A DNA stretch of 64,000 nucleotides from positions 1-64,000 of the forward strand of contig CAJOEV010000010.1 in assembly GCA_905233545.1 (NCBI GenBank), given 5' to 3'. Below are positions 51,463 through 61,451 of the stretch, piece by piece (position 1 is the stretch's first letter; each line of letters starts with the position of its first letter). Below the pieces are notes generated by a model that ran no database searches, was not told where the DNA came from, and saw nothing but the letters and a program-made list of their open reading frames with translations. The position numbers and the translations under genes are program-made. Source of the DNA: an uncultured Eubacterium sp. (GTDB taxonomy: Bacteria > Bacillota > Clostridia > Oscillospirales > Acutalibacteraceae).

Positions 51463-54400
51463 ATGACTAAAATATTATCTGATAAAAAACCAACAAGCAG
51501 CAAATATATCAACGGAGAAACAGTTAACTATTCCTTCTGTTTTTTCGCTGTTTCTATGCTGTTTGTTATTTTGAAGCAGTTGTTGAAGATTGCATTTTCT
51601 CTGAATCCCGCAGTAAGCGTTGGGGTTTCATTTGCAGTCGGAGCAGCTGTTTTGTTTTTTCTTAATAAAAAATTTGTTTTCAACCACTCTCAGCACGGGA
51701 GCCTTTTAAAACAAATCATATTCTACATTATGAATATTGCCGTTGATATCGGATTTTTCAAAATATCCGATTTCGTGTTCACTTCGATTGATGATTGTGA
51801 TGAAGCTCTTTCATATTTCGTAAGTGCATTTGCAATATATTTCTTTAACTATTATTTCCAGAGGCTTGTTGTTTTCGATTGCAGAAACCATCCCGAAAAC
51901 AATAAAAACGGAAGACTGTATAAAAGATTCTTTGATAACAGGTTCATTATTCTTTCAATGATACTTGCAGTTATTTGCATATCCTTTGTTTTTCTTGTTT
52001 CAAAGATGTTCCCATTCGGCAATTTCACCGTTATGAGAATGGATTTATACCATCAGTACGGACCTCTTTTCTGCGAATTATATGACAGAGTTATTAACCG
52101 TGAAAGCTTTATCTATTCATGGGTTTCAGGCGGCGGTTCAAGCTTTTTAGGAAACTATTTCAACTATCTGTCCTCCCCTCTTTCTTTCATTATTTTCCTG
52201 TTTGACAGAAAGGAAATATCTTTTGCAATAACCACTCTTGTTGCTGTTAAAGGTATTCTCAGCGCGGGAACATTTGCTCTCTATCTCAAGCACTCGCAAA
52301 AGGGTCATTCCTACGTTTCTGCAGCATTCGGAGTATTCTATGCATTCTGCGGTTATTTTCTTGCTTACTACTGGAATGTTATGTGGATAGACGCGATGAT
52401 TCTCTTTCCGCTTATTATTCTCGGAATTGAAAAAATCATCAATGAGAAAAAGCCACTTTGCTATATTCTTTCACTTTCTATTCTTCTTTTCAGCAGCTAT
52501 TATATGGGCTATATGGCATGCATTTTCTCGATTTTCTACTTCATTGCATACTTTCTGCTCACTGCAAACCCGTATTCAAAAAAGCCTGTTTCAAAAGAAG
52601 AAAAGCCCTCAGCGGCAAGGAAATTCTTTGAAAACAGATTCGTTAACAGAGGAATGTATTTTGCGTTTTCATCGCTTCTTTGCGGAGCGCTTTGCGCATT
52701 TATGCTTATTCCCGTTTACTTCATTCTTCAGCAGTGTTCTGCAACAACGGACACCTTCCCGACTCAATTTGAATCATACTTTGATATTTTCAATTTCCTG
52801 ACATCACATCTTGCAGGACTTGAAACAACAATCAGGTCATCGGGAAATGATGTTCTTCCGAACATCTACTGCGGAACGCTCACAATCATCCTTCTTCCGC
52901 TTTACCTGCTTAACAAGGATATCCGATTGAAAGAAAAGGCAGTTTATATTCTGCTTTTAGTCTTCCTTCTGTTCAGTTTTGACACAAACTATACTAACTT
53001 TATCTGGCATGCTTTTCATTTTCCGAATGACTTACCGTACAGATTTTCATATATATATTCATTTATTCTTCTTGTTATCGCTTTCAGGGCTATTAAGAAG
53101 TTTAAATCACTTGAATACAGGGACATTGTTCTTTCAGGTATTCTCTGGGTTGCGGCACTTGTGCTGTTTGAAAAGTTCCCGACAGAAAAGTTCACCGATT
53201 CAACAGTTTATATCACTCTTGCATTTGTTATCATCTGGACGGGCGCATTGCTCCTTATTAAGAACAATAAGCTCAGCAAGGTTCTTATCGGCATTACAGT
53301 CATTGCAATTGCTTTCAGCGAGGTTATTATTGCCGATACCTCTTCGTATGTTTTCACACAAAAGCAGGACGATTATGTTGAAAACTACGACGGATACAGA
53401 GAAGCAATTGAATACACCGAAAAGAATGATGAATCCTTCTACCGCACAGAATTATGCTACCTTGACACTAGAATGGACCCCTGTCTTTACGGCTACCGCG
53501 GAATGAGCGAGTTCTCATCCATGGCTTATGAATCTTATTCAAGAAGCCAGTTCAATGTCGGTCTTGCAGGAAACAGAATTAATTCATATACCTATAACAC
53601 TCAGACACCCGTTTATAACATGATGTATAATCTCAAATACATCATTCAGAATGAGAATGAAATTGCTCCGACTGATGAATTTTACAAGAAACTTTACACA
53701 ACCAAGGACGGCTCAACAGCAGTTTTCGAAAACAAATATTATCTTCCCATTGCATTTGAAACCTCGTCAAACATATATGACTGGGTTAATGAGGAAGGAA
53801 ATCCCTTCGAAGTACAGGAGGATTTCATTGACAGAGCTGCAGGAGTCAGCGATATGTTTATTCCTGTTGATTATGAATCAACTAATTATGAGGGCGCTTC
53901 CGGTGATGAAGTAAACGAAAACGGAACATTCTTCTACACTGCAGATGATTCAGACGATCCCAACGGCTCCATTGATATAACCTTAACTCCAAAGGTTGAC
54001 GGCAATGTTTATGTTTATATAACTTCACCCGCTATTGAAAACATCAACTACGACTGGAATCACGGAGAGGACAGCGAGTATCAGAATGTTGATGAGCCTT
54101 ATATAATTGACCTTGGAAGTCATAAAAAAGGAGAAAAAATAATTGCTTCCCTTTCTCTTTCAGGAACAGATTCGGACAGCTCATATTTTGAGATATATTC
54201 ATACAGCGTTGACAAGGAAGTTCTTGATTCAGCATATGAACTTCTTAAGCTTGGTACAATTGATGTAACTTCCTTCAGCTCAACGGATATCCATGGTACA
54301 ATCAATGCTGGCTACGACGGATATATATATACTTCAATTCCATACGATGAAGGATGGAGCATTTATATTGACGGCGTTAAGGCAAAAGCTATCAAAGTCG

Positions 54401-54603
54401 GTGATTCACAGCTTTGTGCATACATCAAGCAAGGCAAGCACGAGGTACGCTTCAAGTATACCCCAAAGGGATTGAAGCTCGGATTTGCCGTATCAGCAGC
54501 AACATGGATTGCGCTTTTGCTGATATTCCTTTACAAGAAAACAAAGCTTAAATATTTGTTGAAAATCTCTAAAAACAAAGAGGATATCGCTGAAAACATT
54601 TAA
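51463..54603 (+). CDS. YfhO family membrane protein with N-terminal GtrA-like region
   Basis: N-term LFFLNKKFVF GtrA-like segment; YfhO core GNFTVMRMDLYHQYGPLFCELYDRVINRESFIYSWVSGGGSSFLGNYFNYLSSPLS; C-terminal INAGYDGYIYTSIPYDEGWSIYIDG. Confidence 0.88.
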   Translation: MTKILSDKKPTSSKYINGETVNYSFCFFAVSMLFVILKQLLKIAFSLNPAVSVGVSFAVGAAVLFFLNKKFVFNHSQHGSLLKQIIFYIMNIAVDIGFFKISDFVFTSIDDCDEALSYFVSAFAIYFFNYYFQRLVVFDCRNHPENNKNGRLYKRFFDNRFIILSMILAVICISFVFLVSKMFPFGNFTVMRMDLYHQYGPLFCELYDRVINRESFIYSWVSGGGSSFLGNYFNYLSSPLSFIIFLFDRKEISFAITTLVAVKGILSAGTFALYLKHSQKGHSYVSAAFGVFYAFCGYFLAYYWNVMWIDAMILFPLIILGIEKIINEKKPLCYILSLSILLFSSYYMGYMACIFSIFYFIAYFLLTANPYSKKPVSKEEKPSAARKFFENRFVNRGMYFAFSSLLCGALCAFMLIPVYFILQQCSATTDTFPTQFESYFDIFNFLTSHLAGLETTIRSSGNDVLPNIYCGTLTIILLPLYLLNKDIRLKEKAVYILLLVFLLFSFDTNYTNFIWHAFHFPNDLPYRFSYIYSFILLVIAFRAIKKFKSLEYRDIVLSGILWVAALVLFEKFPTEKFTDSTVYITLAFVIIWTGALLLIKNNKLSKVLIGITVIAIAFSEVIIADTSSYVFTQKQDDYVENYDGYREAIEYTEKNDESFYRTELCYLDTRMDPCLYGYRGMSEFSSMAYESYSRSQFNVGLAGNRINSYTYNTQTPVYNMMYNLKYIIQNENEIAPTDEFYKKLYTTKDGSTAVFENKYYLPIAFETSSNIYDWVNEEGNPFEVQEDFIDRAAGVSDMFIPVDYESTNYEGASGDEVNENGTFFYTADDSDDPNGSIDITLTPKVDGNVYVYITSPAIENINYDWNHGEDSEYQNVDEPYIIDLGSHKKGEKIIASLSLSGTDSDSSYFEIYSYSVDKEVLDSAYELLKLGTIDVTSFSSTDIHGTINAGYDGYIYTSIPYDEGWSIYIDGVKAKAIKVGDSQLCAYIKQGKHEVRFKYTPKGLKLGFAVSAATWIALLLIFLYKKTKLKYLLKISKNKEDIAENI

Positions 54604-54683
54604 CTCCAAAATTGACTTTTATGTTTCATTTTGTTGTTAATTGTAGTAATATATAATCCAAGGCAAAGAGAGGAGATTTAACT

Positions 54684-55859
54684 ATGCCAAGAATTACAGC
54701 ACTGGATGTTCAGACTATTCCTTACGGTCCGCTCGGAATAATTCCGCTTCCCGGATGCGAAAAGCTTGCCGAAAAGATTGACAACTATATTGTCAACTGG
54801 CGCAGGGAACAGGCTGATGACCACAAAAACACAATAGCTTTCTACGGCTATCAGCGCGACACCTATATCATTAACACAACTGTTGCTCGTTTTGGCAGCG
54901 GTGAAGGTAAAGCCGTTATCAATGAAAGCATAAGAGGATATGATTTATATATCATCTGCGACTGCTTTAACTATTCCGTTACTTATAATATGTACGGTAT
55001 GCAGGCTATGAAATCTCCCGACGACCATTTTTCAGATTTGAAAAGAGTTATTTCGGCTGCATCAAGCAAAGCAAAAAGAATTAACGTTATTATGCCGATG
55101 CTTTATGAAGGAAGACAGCATAAAAGAGCTTCAAGAGAATCTCTTGACTGCGCTATGGCACTTCAGGAGCTGACAAATCTCGGCGTTGAAAATATTATTA
55201 CTTTTGATGCTCACGACCAGCGTGTTCAGAACTCAATTCCTCATAAATCATTTGAGAATGTTATGCCGTCATATCAGCAGATTAAGGCTGTTGTCAACAC
55301 GGTTGAGGATTTGGTTATTGACCCCGACCATCTTATGATTATCTCCCCCGATGAGGGCGCGCTTCACAGATGTATTTATTTCGCAACAAAGCTTGGTGTT
55401 AACCTTGGTATGTTCTATAAGAGAAGGGACTACACAAGAGTTGTTAACGGAAGAAACCCGATTGTTGACCATCAGTATCTTGGTGAGAGCGTTGAGGGCA
55501 AGGATATTATTATTGTTGACGATATGATTTCTTCGGGCGAAAGCATGCTCGATGTTGCAAAAAAGCTCAAGGAACTCAAGGCAAAAAGAATATTTGTCTG
55601 CACCGCATTCGGACTTTTCTGCAACGGTCTTGAAATCTTTGACAAGGCACACGAAGAAGGCATATTTGAAAAGGTTTTCACAACCAATGGAATTTACCAG
55701 TCTCCCGAGCTTCTTTCAAGAGATTGGTATCAAAGCGTTGACCTTTCTAAGTATCTTGCTTATTTTCTCGACACAATTAACCACGACTTATCTGTTTCAA
55801 CTCTTCTTGATAACTCAGAAAAGATTGAAAAACTCTTAAAGAAAAAAGGACTGAAATAA
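54684..55859 (+). CDS. prs: Ribose-phosphate pyrophosphokinase (long-form)
   Basis: YGRQHKRASRES-like segment, FDAHDQRVQNSIP, ISPDEGALHR, PRPP loop IVDDMISSGESM. Confidence 0.92.
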   Translation: MPRITALDVQTIPYGPLGIIPLPGCEKLAEKIDNYIVNWRREQADDHKNTIAFYGYQRDTYIINTTVARFGSGEGKAVINESIRGYDLYIICDCFNYSVTYNMYGMQAMKSPDDHFSDLKRVISAASSKAKRINVIMPMLYEGRQHKRASRESLDCAMALQELTNLGVENIITFDAHDQRVQNSIPHKSFENVMPSYQQIKAVVNTVEDLVIDPDHLMIISPDEGALHRCIYFATKLGVNLGMFYKRRDYTRVVNGRNPIVDHQYLGESVEGKDIIIVDDMISSGESMLDVAKKLKELKAKRIFVCTAFGLFCNGLEIFDKAHEEGIFEKVFTTNGIYQSPELLSRDWYQSVDLSKYLAYFLDTINHDLSVSTLLDNSEKIEKLLKKKGLK

Positions 55860-55860
55860 A

Positions 55861-56373
55861 TTGAAGATTAATTTTAAAAAGCTTAACAAAAAGCAAATAA
55901 TTATTATTGCTGTTGTTGCTGTTTTACTCATTGTTCTTATCCCCACAGCAATATACTGCGGAGTTAACAAGGAATCCCCTGCTCAGATGGTTGGCGATAT
56001 ATTCACATCCAATCAGGAGCAGTTAATCGGCAAATGGCAGGGCGATAAAAATCTTACCGCTTATGAGTTTAAAGAAGACGGCTCATATGATAGCTATATC
56101 TCCTCATTCAGCTATCAGGGCAACTATTTTGCAGATTCATCAAAGCTCACATTAACCAACCCTGCAACGACGGGAAGCGTTGTTTACAAGTATGCTGTTC
56201 ACGGCGATAACCTTACAATAACTCTTGTTGAAGAAAACGGCAAAGAGGTTGAAGTTAAGGAAAAATTCAAGTACAGAAGAGTTGAAAACATCCGCTCGCA
56301 AAGTTTTACTGATTTCCTTAAAGAATATGCAGACGCTCACAGCGACGAAACAACAACTAAAAAAGATAAGTAA
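55861..56373 (+). CDS. Membrane-anchored protein with lipocalin-like/DUF5640-like domain
   Basis: N-terminal TM (IIIIAVVAVLLIVLIPTAIYC); LIGKWQGDKNLTAYEFKEDGSYDSY pattern; TTG start. Confidence 0.7.
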   Translation: MKINFKKLNKKQIIIIAVVAVLLIVLIPTAIYCGVNKESPAQMVGDIFTSNQEQLIGKWQGDKNLTAYEFKEDGSYDSYISSFSYQGNYFADSSKLTLTNPATTGSVVYKYAVHGDNLTITLVEENGKEVEVKEKFKYRRVENIRSQSFTDFLKEYADAHSDETTTKKDK

Positions 56374-56376
56374 TAC

Positions 56377-56416
56377 AAAAAGCTCCCGAAGTCAAATGAC
56401 CTCGGGTGCTTTTTTC
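56377..56416 (+). terminator. Intrinsic terminator
   Basis: AGCTCCCGAAGT-caaatg-ACCTCGGGTGCT followed by TTTTT. Confidence 0.85.
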
Positions 56417-56444
56417 TATGAGCCTCAAATAATTTTTTATTTAG

Positions 56445-57323
56445 TTAATAATCGAACAAATCATTTGCCCAATCATCTGCAGCATCATCAACCGCTGCAT
56501 TATAGGACGCTGTTGCAATATCAACAATTGTCTTTGTCTTGCTTTTAATATACCACTTTTTACCTTTTTTAATAACAGTAAATTTGTAATCTTTTGTTTT
56601 TGTTTTCTTTTCAGAAGCTTTAATTTTTTTACTGTAGAGATTTGAAAAATGTTTTGCAGTTTTATTAATATACTTATCTTTGCCTAAATCAAATCCCCAT
56701 TTATTGAATCCCCAATCAAGACTGTCATACATTGCATTATAAGCCTGCATGTAAAAATTCGGTCTTGTAACCTTCGCAGTTACAGTATATTTCTTACCTT
56801 TTCCGGTAATATTAGTAAATTTCCAATCAATCTTTTTATTATACTTTTTATAAACCCAATCAATGCTTTTTGTTGGATATCCTGAACTTGACTTCTTTGA
56901 TGCAAAGCATTTATTCATTGCTTTTACATTGTATTTTTTTGCAGCTTTAAGGTAATTGCTAACAACTTGTTTAGCCTTTTTTTCGTTATTTGTCAGCTTT
57001 CTCTTAGGTAATTCCTTATACTGCAATTTCAAACATTCTTCACATTCACGGACTGCTTTGCCTTTTTTATATGCGGTTGATTTTTTTACGGTTTCCCATT
57101 TACCCCAGGTATGCCCTGTTTTTGGTATAACTTTTTCATCCTCATCAAAGCACAAATTGCAATATCTGGTTTTCAAACCCGTATGAGTACATGTTGGCGA
57201 CTCAAATATCTCCCATTTGCTCCAAACATGCTGACATTCATCAGCGAAAGCTGTTGCAGGAAGCCCCGCAATTCCACTGACAATCAGCACCGCAGATAAA
57301 AACAAACTAATTATTTTATTCAT
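56445..57323 (-). CDS. Secreted protein with cysteine-rich W-x-K-W-E repeats and NTF2/DUF4878-like region
   Basis: Signal peptide (LFLSAVLIVSGIAGLPATAFA); two repeats HVWSKWEIFESPTCTHTGLKTRYCNLC / HTWGKWETVKKSTAYKKGKAVRECEEC. Confidence 0.75.
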   Translation of the reverse strand: MNKIISLFLSAVLIVSGIAGLPATAFADECQHVWSKWEIFESPTCTHTGLKTRYCNLCFDEDEKVIPKTGHTWGKWETVKKSTAYKKGKAVRECEECLKLQYKELPKRKLTNNEKKAKQVVSNYLKAAKKYNVKAMNKCFASKKSSSGYPTKSIDWVYKKYNKKIDWKFTNITGKGKKYTVTAKVTRPNFYMQAYNAMYDSLDWGFNKWGFDLGKDKYINKTAKHFSNLYSKKIKASEKKTKTKDYKFTVIKKGKKWYIKSKTKTIVDIATASYNAAVDDAADDWANDLFDY

Positions 57324-57349
57324 GATTTTTCTCCTATCAAAAGCACATT

Positions 57350-57378
57350 AAAGCCCTTGGAAGAACACCAGGGGCTTT
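57350..57378 (-). terminator. Probable intrinsic terminator between two secreted-protein genes
   Basis: AAAGCCCTTGG / CCAGGGGCTTT stem; weak T-tract. Confidence 0.6.
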
Positions 57379-57389
57379 GTTTGTCTTTC

Positions 57390-58229
57390 TTATTTATCCC
57401 AATTTTTAAATCCAAGCTGTTTGAGAGTTACTCCTGCCTTCTTTTTCATCTTTGAATTGAACTTTGGAAGAACAACTTTCATTAAACCGTTAGGCATAGT
57501 TTTTGCTTTTGAGCCCGGGTATTCATCTTCATATTCAGTTAGCTTAAAGTTTAGACCTTCACTCTTTTTAAGAGAGCTCTTGTTGAAATAAACATTGGAA
57601 CAAAAGTAATCCTCCTCATCCCAGTCATATCCGAACTCGGCATATGCTCCGCCATTTGCATTGAATTTTATGAACATTGCCTTTTCAACATAGTCATAAC
57701 GGTATTTATAGACCTGAAGGTAGATTTTTCCCTCACTCGGGAAATAATAAAATGCATAATCTTTTCCGCCTTCATCCCACTCATAGTAGTAATTCCATCC
57801 GTTATCGCCTTCACCGTATTTACCATGCTTAATAATATAGTTTTTAAGCTTTTTAAAAGCATTTTTCTGTGAATTCGGGACGCTTTTAACAGTTACTGAG
57901 CATTTGTATTTTTTGCCCTCATATTCTGCTGTTATTGTTGTTTTTCCAACCTTTTTAGCAACAACAGTTCCGTATTCATTAACCTTGGCAATGCTTCTCT
58001 TTGAAGATTCCCAATAAACATAATACGACTCTGCATTCTTAAGCTTAAGCTTTGTTCTGCTTCCGACATAAAGGGTAATTTTTGTTTTATTAAGTGATTT
58101 CTTAGCTGCAGCTAAAGTTTGTGCGGTTTTCACTGTTTCACCTTTTTCTTCAGCGCTTACCGTTAAAACAGAAAATGCACTTAATATCATTAAAAGTGAT
58201 AATAATAAACATGTAATGCGTTTTATCAT
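57390..58229 (-). CDS. Secreted protein with Ig-like (BIG2) domain
   Basis: Signal peptide; LNKTKITLYVGSRTKLKLKN...VNEYGTVVAKKVGKTTITAEYEGKKYKCSVTVK. Start trimmed to MIKRITC, SD in aagaaaggagtg. Confidence 0.82.
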   Translation of the reverse strand: MIKRITCLLLSLLMILSAFSVLTVSAEEKGETVKTAQTLAAAKKSLNKTKITLYVGSRTKLKLKNAESYYVYWESSKRSIAKVNEYGTVVAKKVGKTTITAEYEGKKYKCSVTVKSVPNSQKNAFKKLKNYIIKHGKYGEGDNGWNYYYEWDEGGKDYAFYYFPSEGKIYLQVYKYRYDYVEKAMFIKFNANGGAYAEFGYDWDEEDYFCSNVYFNKSSLKKSEGLNFKLTEYEDEYPGSKAKTMPNGLMKVVLPKFNSKMKKKAGVTLKQLGFKNWDK

Positions 58230-58292
58230 AAAAAACACTCCTTTCTTAATCAAATAATATCATAATAGGACTGACAAATCAACACTTCACAT

Positions 58293-58324
58293 TGTGTATT
58301 ATTCAAAAGGGTTAAACATATAAT
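58293..58324 (+). promoter_or_regulatory. Possible sigma-E type promoter for spoIIID
   Basis: tGTATTA, about 15-nt spacer, CATATAAT (58317-58324), resembling the sigma-E -10 CATAcaaT. Confidence 0.35.
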
Positions 58325-58338
58325 TAATCGGTGATTAT

Positions 58339-58593
58339 ATGTTTAAAAACAATGAAATAAGATGTATTGAGCTTGGGGAGTATATTATTGAAACTAAAGC
58401 AACAGTAAGACAGACTGCCGAAGTTTTCAGCATAAGCAAATCAACGGTACATACCGATGTTACAAAAAGACTTTCAAAGATATCCCCTGCACTTGCTAAA
58501 GAGGTAGACAAAGTGCTCCAGGAAAACAAGGCACAGAGGCACATCAGAGGCGGACTCGCTACAAAAGAAAAGTACCTTAAACTAAAGTGTTGA
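58339..58593 (+). CDS. spoIIID: Sporulation transcriptional regulator SpoIIID
   Basis: RCIELGEYIIETKATVRQTAEVFSISKSTVHTDVTKRLSKISPALAKEVDKVLQENKAQRHIRGGLATKEKY. Confidence 0.97.
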   Translation: MFKNNEIRCIELGEYIIETKATVRQTAEVFSISKSTVHTDVTKRLSKISPALAKEVDKVLQENKAQRHIRGGLATKEKYLKLKC

Positions 58594-58618
58594 TATGCGC
58601 GATTTAATGTGTTAAAAT
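58590..58618 (+). promoter_or_regulatory. sigma-A type promoter for proC
   Basis: TTGATA (58590-58595), 17-nt spacer, TAAAAT (58613-58618). Confidence 0.6.
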
Positions 58619-58648
58619 ATTTCTATACTAAAAAAGGAAGTTAAAAAA

Positions 58649-59446
58649 ATGAAAATTGGTTTTATCGGATGCGGTAATATGGCATCGGCAATTATTGACG
58701 GAATAACAAAGAATAATATAACTGATGCAAAAGATATAAATGTTTTTGATGTTTTCTATCCTGCGCTTGAAGCGCTCACATCAAAATATGAGGTAAATCT
58801 ATGTGAAAGTGCTTCGGATATTGTTGAAAAGAGCGACGCGGTAATTCTTGCAATTAAACCGAATGTAATCGCTTCTGTTCTTGACGAGATTAATTATGCG
58901 TTTGAAGAAAAAAGCACACTGATTATTTCTATTGCGGCAGGCAAAACTATTGATTTCATAAGAAATTCTCTTTCACATGATAACAGAATAATTAGAGTAA
59001 TGCCAAACATCAACGCAAAGGTCGGCGAAGCAATCAGCGCATACACAGCTAATTCCTCTGCAACAAACGAGGACAAAGAGCTTTGCGAAAAGCTTTTCGG
59101 CGGTGTCGGCAAGGTTATGTGTCTTGACGAATCGCTCTTCCCTCTTTTTGGCGTTATCGGCGGTTGTTCTCCCGCATTTGCATATATGTTTATTGATTCG
59201 CTTGCAAGAGCAGCAGTTAAAAACGGTATGAAAAAAGAAACTGCGCTTCAAATTTCAGCTCAGGCAGTTTTGGGAAGCGCAAAGATGATTCTTGAGTCAA
59301 ACGAACACCCCTGGGAGCTTGTTGATAAGGTTTGCTCCCCGGGAGGAACGACTATTGAAGGCGTAACATCTCTTCAAAAGGACGGATTTGAAAAATCGGT
59401 TATTAATGCAGTCAACAAGGCTGTTGAAAAGGATAAAAAATTATAA
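58649..59446 (+). CDS. proC: Pyrroline-5-carboxylate reductase
   Basis: IGFIGCGNMASAIIDGI; VMPNINAKVGEAISAY; VCSPGGTTIEGV. Confidence 0.97.
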   Translation: MKIGFIGCGNMASAIIDGITKNNITDAKDINVFDVFYPALEALTSKYEVNLCESASDIVEKSDAVILAIKPNVIASVLDEINYAFEEKSTLIISIAAGKTIDFIRNSLSHDNRIIRVMPNINAKVGEAISAYTANSSATNEDKELCEKLFGGVGKVMCLDESLFPLFGVIGGCSPAFAYMFIDSLARAAVKNGMKKETALQISAQAVLGSAKMILESNEHPWELVDKVCSPGGTTIEGVTSLQKDGFEKSVINAVNKAVEKDKKL

Positions 59447-59464
59447 AACAAAGGAGTAAAATTT

Positions 59465-60151
59465 ATGAAGTACGAAATTCAGGGTGGAAATTTCCCGGTT
59501 GTTGTTTGCACGGTTGAACCGAATGAAACAATAATTACCGAAGGCGGCGGAATGAGCTGGATGAGCCCGAATATGAAGATGGAAACAACTTCAAACGGAG
59601 GCATTGGCAAGATGTTTGGAAGAATGCTCACAAAAGAGAGCTTGTTCCAGAACAAATACACTGCTCAGGGCGGAGTTGGAACAATCGCATTTGCAAGTTC
59701 ACTTCCTGGCGATATTATGGCAATTGATATAGGCGCAGGAAGCGAATATGTTGCACAGAAAGCTTCTTTCCTTGCATCAACAAGCGATGTTCAGCTTTCA
59801 ACCTTCTTCCAGAAAAAACTTGGTGCAGGCATTTTTGGCGGCGAAGGCTTCATCATGCAGAAGCTTTCGGGCAGCGGAACCGCTTTCATTGAAATAGACG
59901 GAGCCGCAATCAGATATAATCTTGAAGCAGGTCAGCAAATAATCGTTGACACAGGGCATGTTGTACTTATGAGCGCAACATGCAGTATGGATGTTCAGAC
60001 CGTAAAAGGAGTTAAGAATGTTCTGTTCGGCGGTGAAGGTTTATTCAACACTGTTTTAACAGGTCCGGGTGAAGTTATTCTTCAGACAATGCCCGTTCCA
60101 AAGCTTGCAGGCGCAATTCAACCCTATATTCAGGTTTCAACAGGCTCATAA
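59465..60151 (+). CDS. AIM24 / TIGR00266 family protein
   Basis: GGGMSWMSPNMKMETTSNGG...GEGFIMQKLSGSGTAFIEIDG...VLTGPGEVILQTMP. Confidence 0.93.
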   Translation: MKYEIQGGNFPVVVCTVEPNETIITEGGGMSWMSPNMKMETTSNGGIGKMFGRMLTKESLFQNKYTAQGGVGTIAFASSLPGDIMAIDIGAGSEYVAQKASFLASTSDVQLSTFFQKKLGAGIFGGEGFIMQKLSGSGTAFIEIDGAAIRYNLEAGQQIIVDTGHVVLMSATCSMDVQTVKGVKNVLFGGEGLFNTVLTGPGEVILQTMPVPKLAGAIQPYIQVSTGS

Positions 60152-60156
60152 CAAAT

Positions 60157-60194
60157 AAAAAAACAGTTGACTCAATCGAGTCAACTGTTTTTTT
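60157..60194. terminator. Bidirectional intrinsic terminator between convergent genes
   Basis: AAAAAAACAGTTGACT-caatcg-AGTCAACTGTTTTTTT perfect inverted repeat, overlapping the metK stop codon. Confidence 0.92.
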
Positions 60195-61371
60195 ATAAGT
60201 ACTTCTTTATTTCGTCAACCTTATTAAGCTGTTCCCATGTGACATTCAGGTCTTCTCTGCCCATATGTCCGTATGCGGCAACATTCTTGTAAATCGGCTT
60301 TCTTAAATCAAGCTCTCTTATGATTGCTGAAGGTCTTAAATCAAATACCTTTGAAACAATCTCGCTGATTTCTTCATCGCTCTTTGTTCCTGTTCCGAAT
60401 GTATCAACAAGTACCGAAACGGGCTTTGCAACACCGATTGCATATGCGAGCTCGACTTCGCATTTATCAGCAAGTCCTGCAGCAACAATGTTCTTTGCAA
60501 CCCATCTTGCAGCATATGCAGCGCTGCGGTCAACCTTGGTCGGGTCCTTGCCCGAGAATGCTCCTCCGCCGTGGCGTGCATATCCGCCGTATGTATCAAC
60601 AATAATCTTTCTACCGGTTAAGCCGGAGTCGCCCATAGGTCCGCCGATAACAAATCTTCCAGTGGGGTTAACATAGAAAACTGTTTCTTCGTCCATAAGC
60701 TCAGCAGGAATTGTTGTTTTAATAACATTTTCAATAACCTCATTTCTGAGCTGTTCAAGTGAAACATCAGCGCTGTGCTGAGAAGAAATAACAACAGTTG
60801 TAACTCTTGAAGGAACACCGTCAACATATTCAACTGTTACCTGTGATTTGCCGTCGGAATAAAGGTAAGGAAGAGTTCCGTTTTCTCTGACCTCGGTGAG
60901 CTTTAAAGCAAGCTTGTGAGCAAGTGAAATCGGAAGGGGCATAAGCTCTTCGGTCTCTCTGCAGGCAAAGCCGAACATCATTCCCTGGTCGCCTGCTCCG
61001 TTGAGATTATCCTCATCATCTTCGTTATTCTTGAGCTCATATGATTTATCAACACCCATTGCGATATCATCCGACTGCTTGTCTATTGCAGTTAAAACAG
61101 CGCAAGTGTTGCCATTGAAACCTTTTTTATCGTCATCATATCCGATCTCATTAACGGTTTTTCTGACAATTGCAGGAATGTCAACCTGAGCCTTGGTTGT
61201 GATTTCTCCCATAACAAGAACCTGACCTGTTGTGCAGGTTGTTTCACACGCAACTCTCGACATCGGGTCCTGAGCAAGCATTTCATCAAGAATTGCATCG
61301 GAAATCTGGTCACAGATTTTATCGGGATGTCCCTTAGTTACGCTTTCACTTGTAAATAAAAACTTTGACAT
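60193..61371 (-). CDS. metK: S-adenosylmethionine synthetase
   Basis: [50 protein letters not shown]. Start trimmed to MSKFLF, SD AAAGAGG upstream. Confidence 0.98.
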   Translation of the reverse strand: MSKFLFTSESVTKGHPDKICDQISDAILDEMLAQDPMSRVACETTCTTGQVLVMGEITTKAQVDIPAIVRKTVNEIGYDDDKKGFNGNTCAVLTAIDKQSDDIAMGVDKSYELKNNEDDEDNLNGAGDQGMMFGFACRETEELMPLPISLAHKLALKLTEVRENGTLPYLYSDGKSQVTVEYVDGVPSRVTTVVISSQHSADVSLEQLRNEVIENVIKTTIPAELMDEETVFYVNPTGRFVIGGPMGDSGLTGRKIIVDTYGGYARHGGGAFSGKDPTKVDRSAAYAARWVAKNIVAAGLADKCEVELAYAIGVAKPVSVLVDTFGTGTKSDEEISEIVSKVFDLRPSAIIRELDLRKPIYKNVAAYGHMGREDLNVTWEQLNKVDEIKKYL

Positions 61372-61451
61372 ATCTGTTCCTCTTTTCATAAAAGGTTATA
61401 TTTTAGTGCCATATAATAATATAATAATTAATCTTCAGTGTCAACAAAAAA

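Noticed and set aside
52427-52801. 124-aa ORF inside the YfhO gene (also 52979-53506, 175 aa)
   Set aside because: Alternate-frame shadow ORFs within a long, clearly coding membrane protein gene; low-complexity S/L/F-rich translation, no SD.
61372-61451. Possible SAM riboswitch upstream of metK
   Set aside because: Only about 80 nt, AT-rich, and no S-box-like conserved helices seen.
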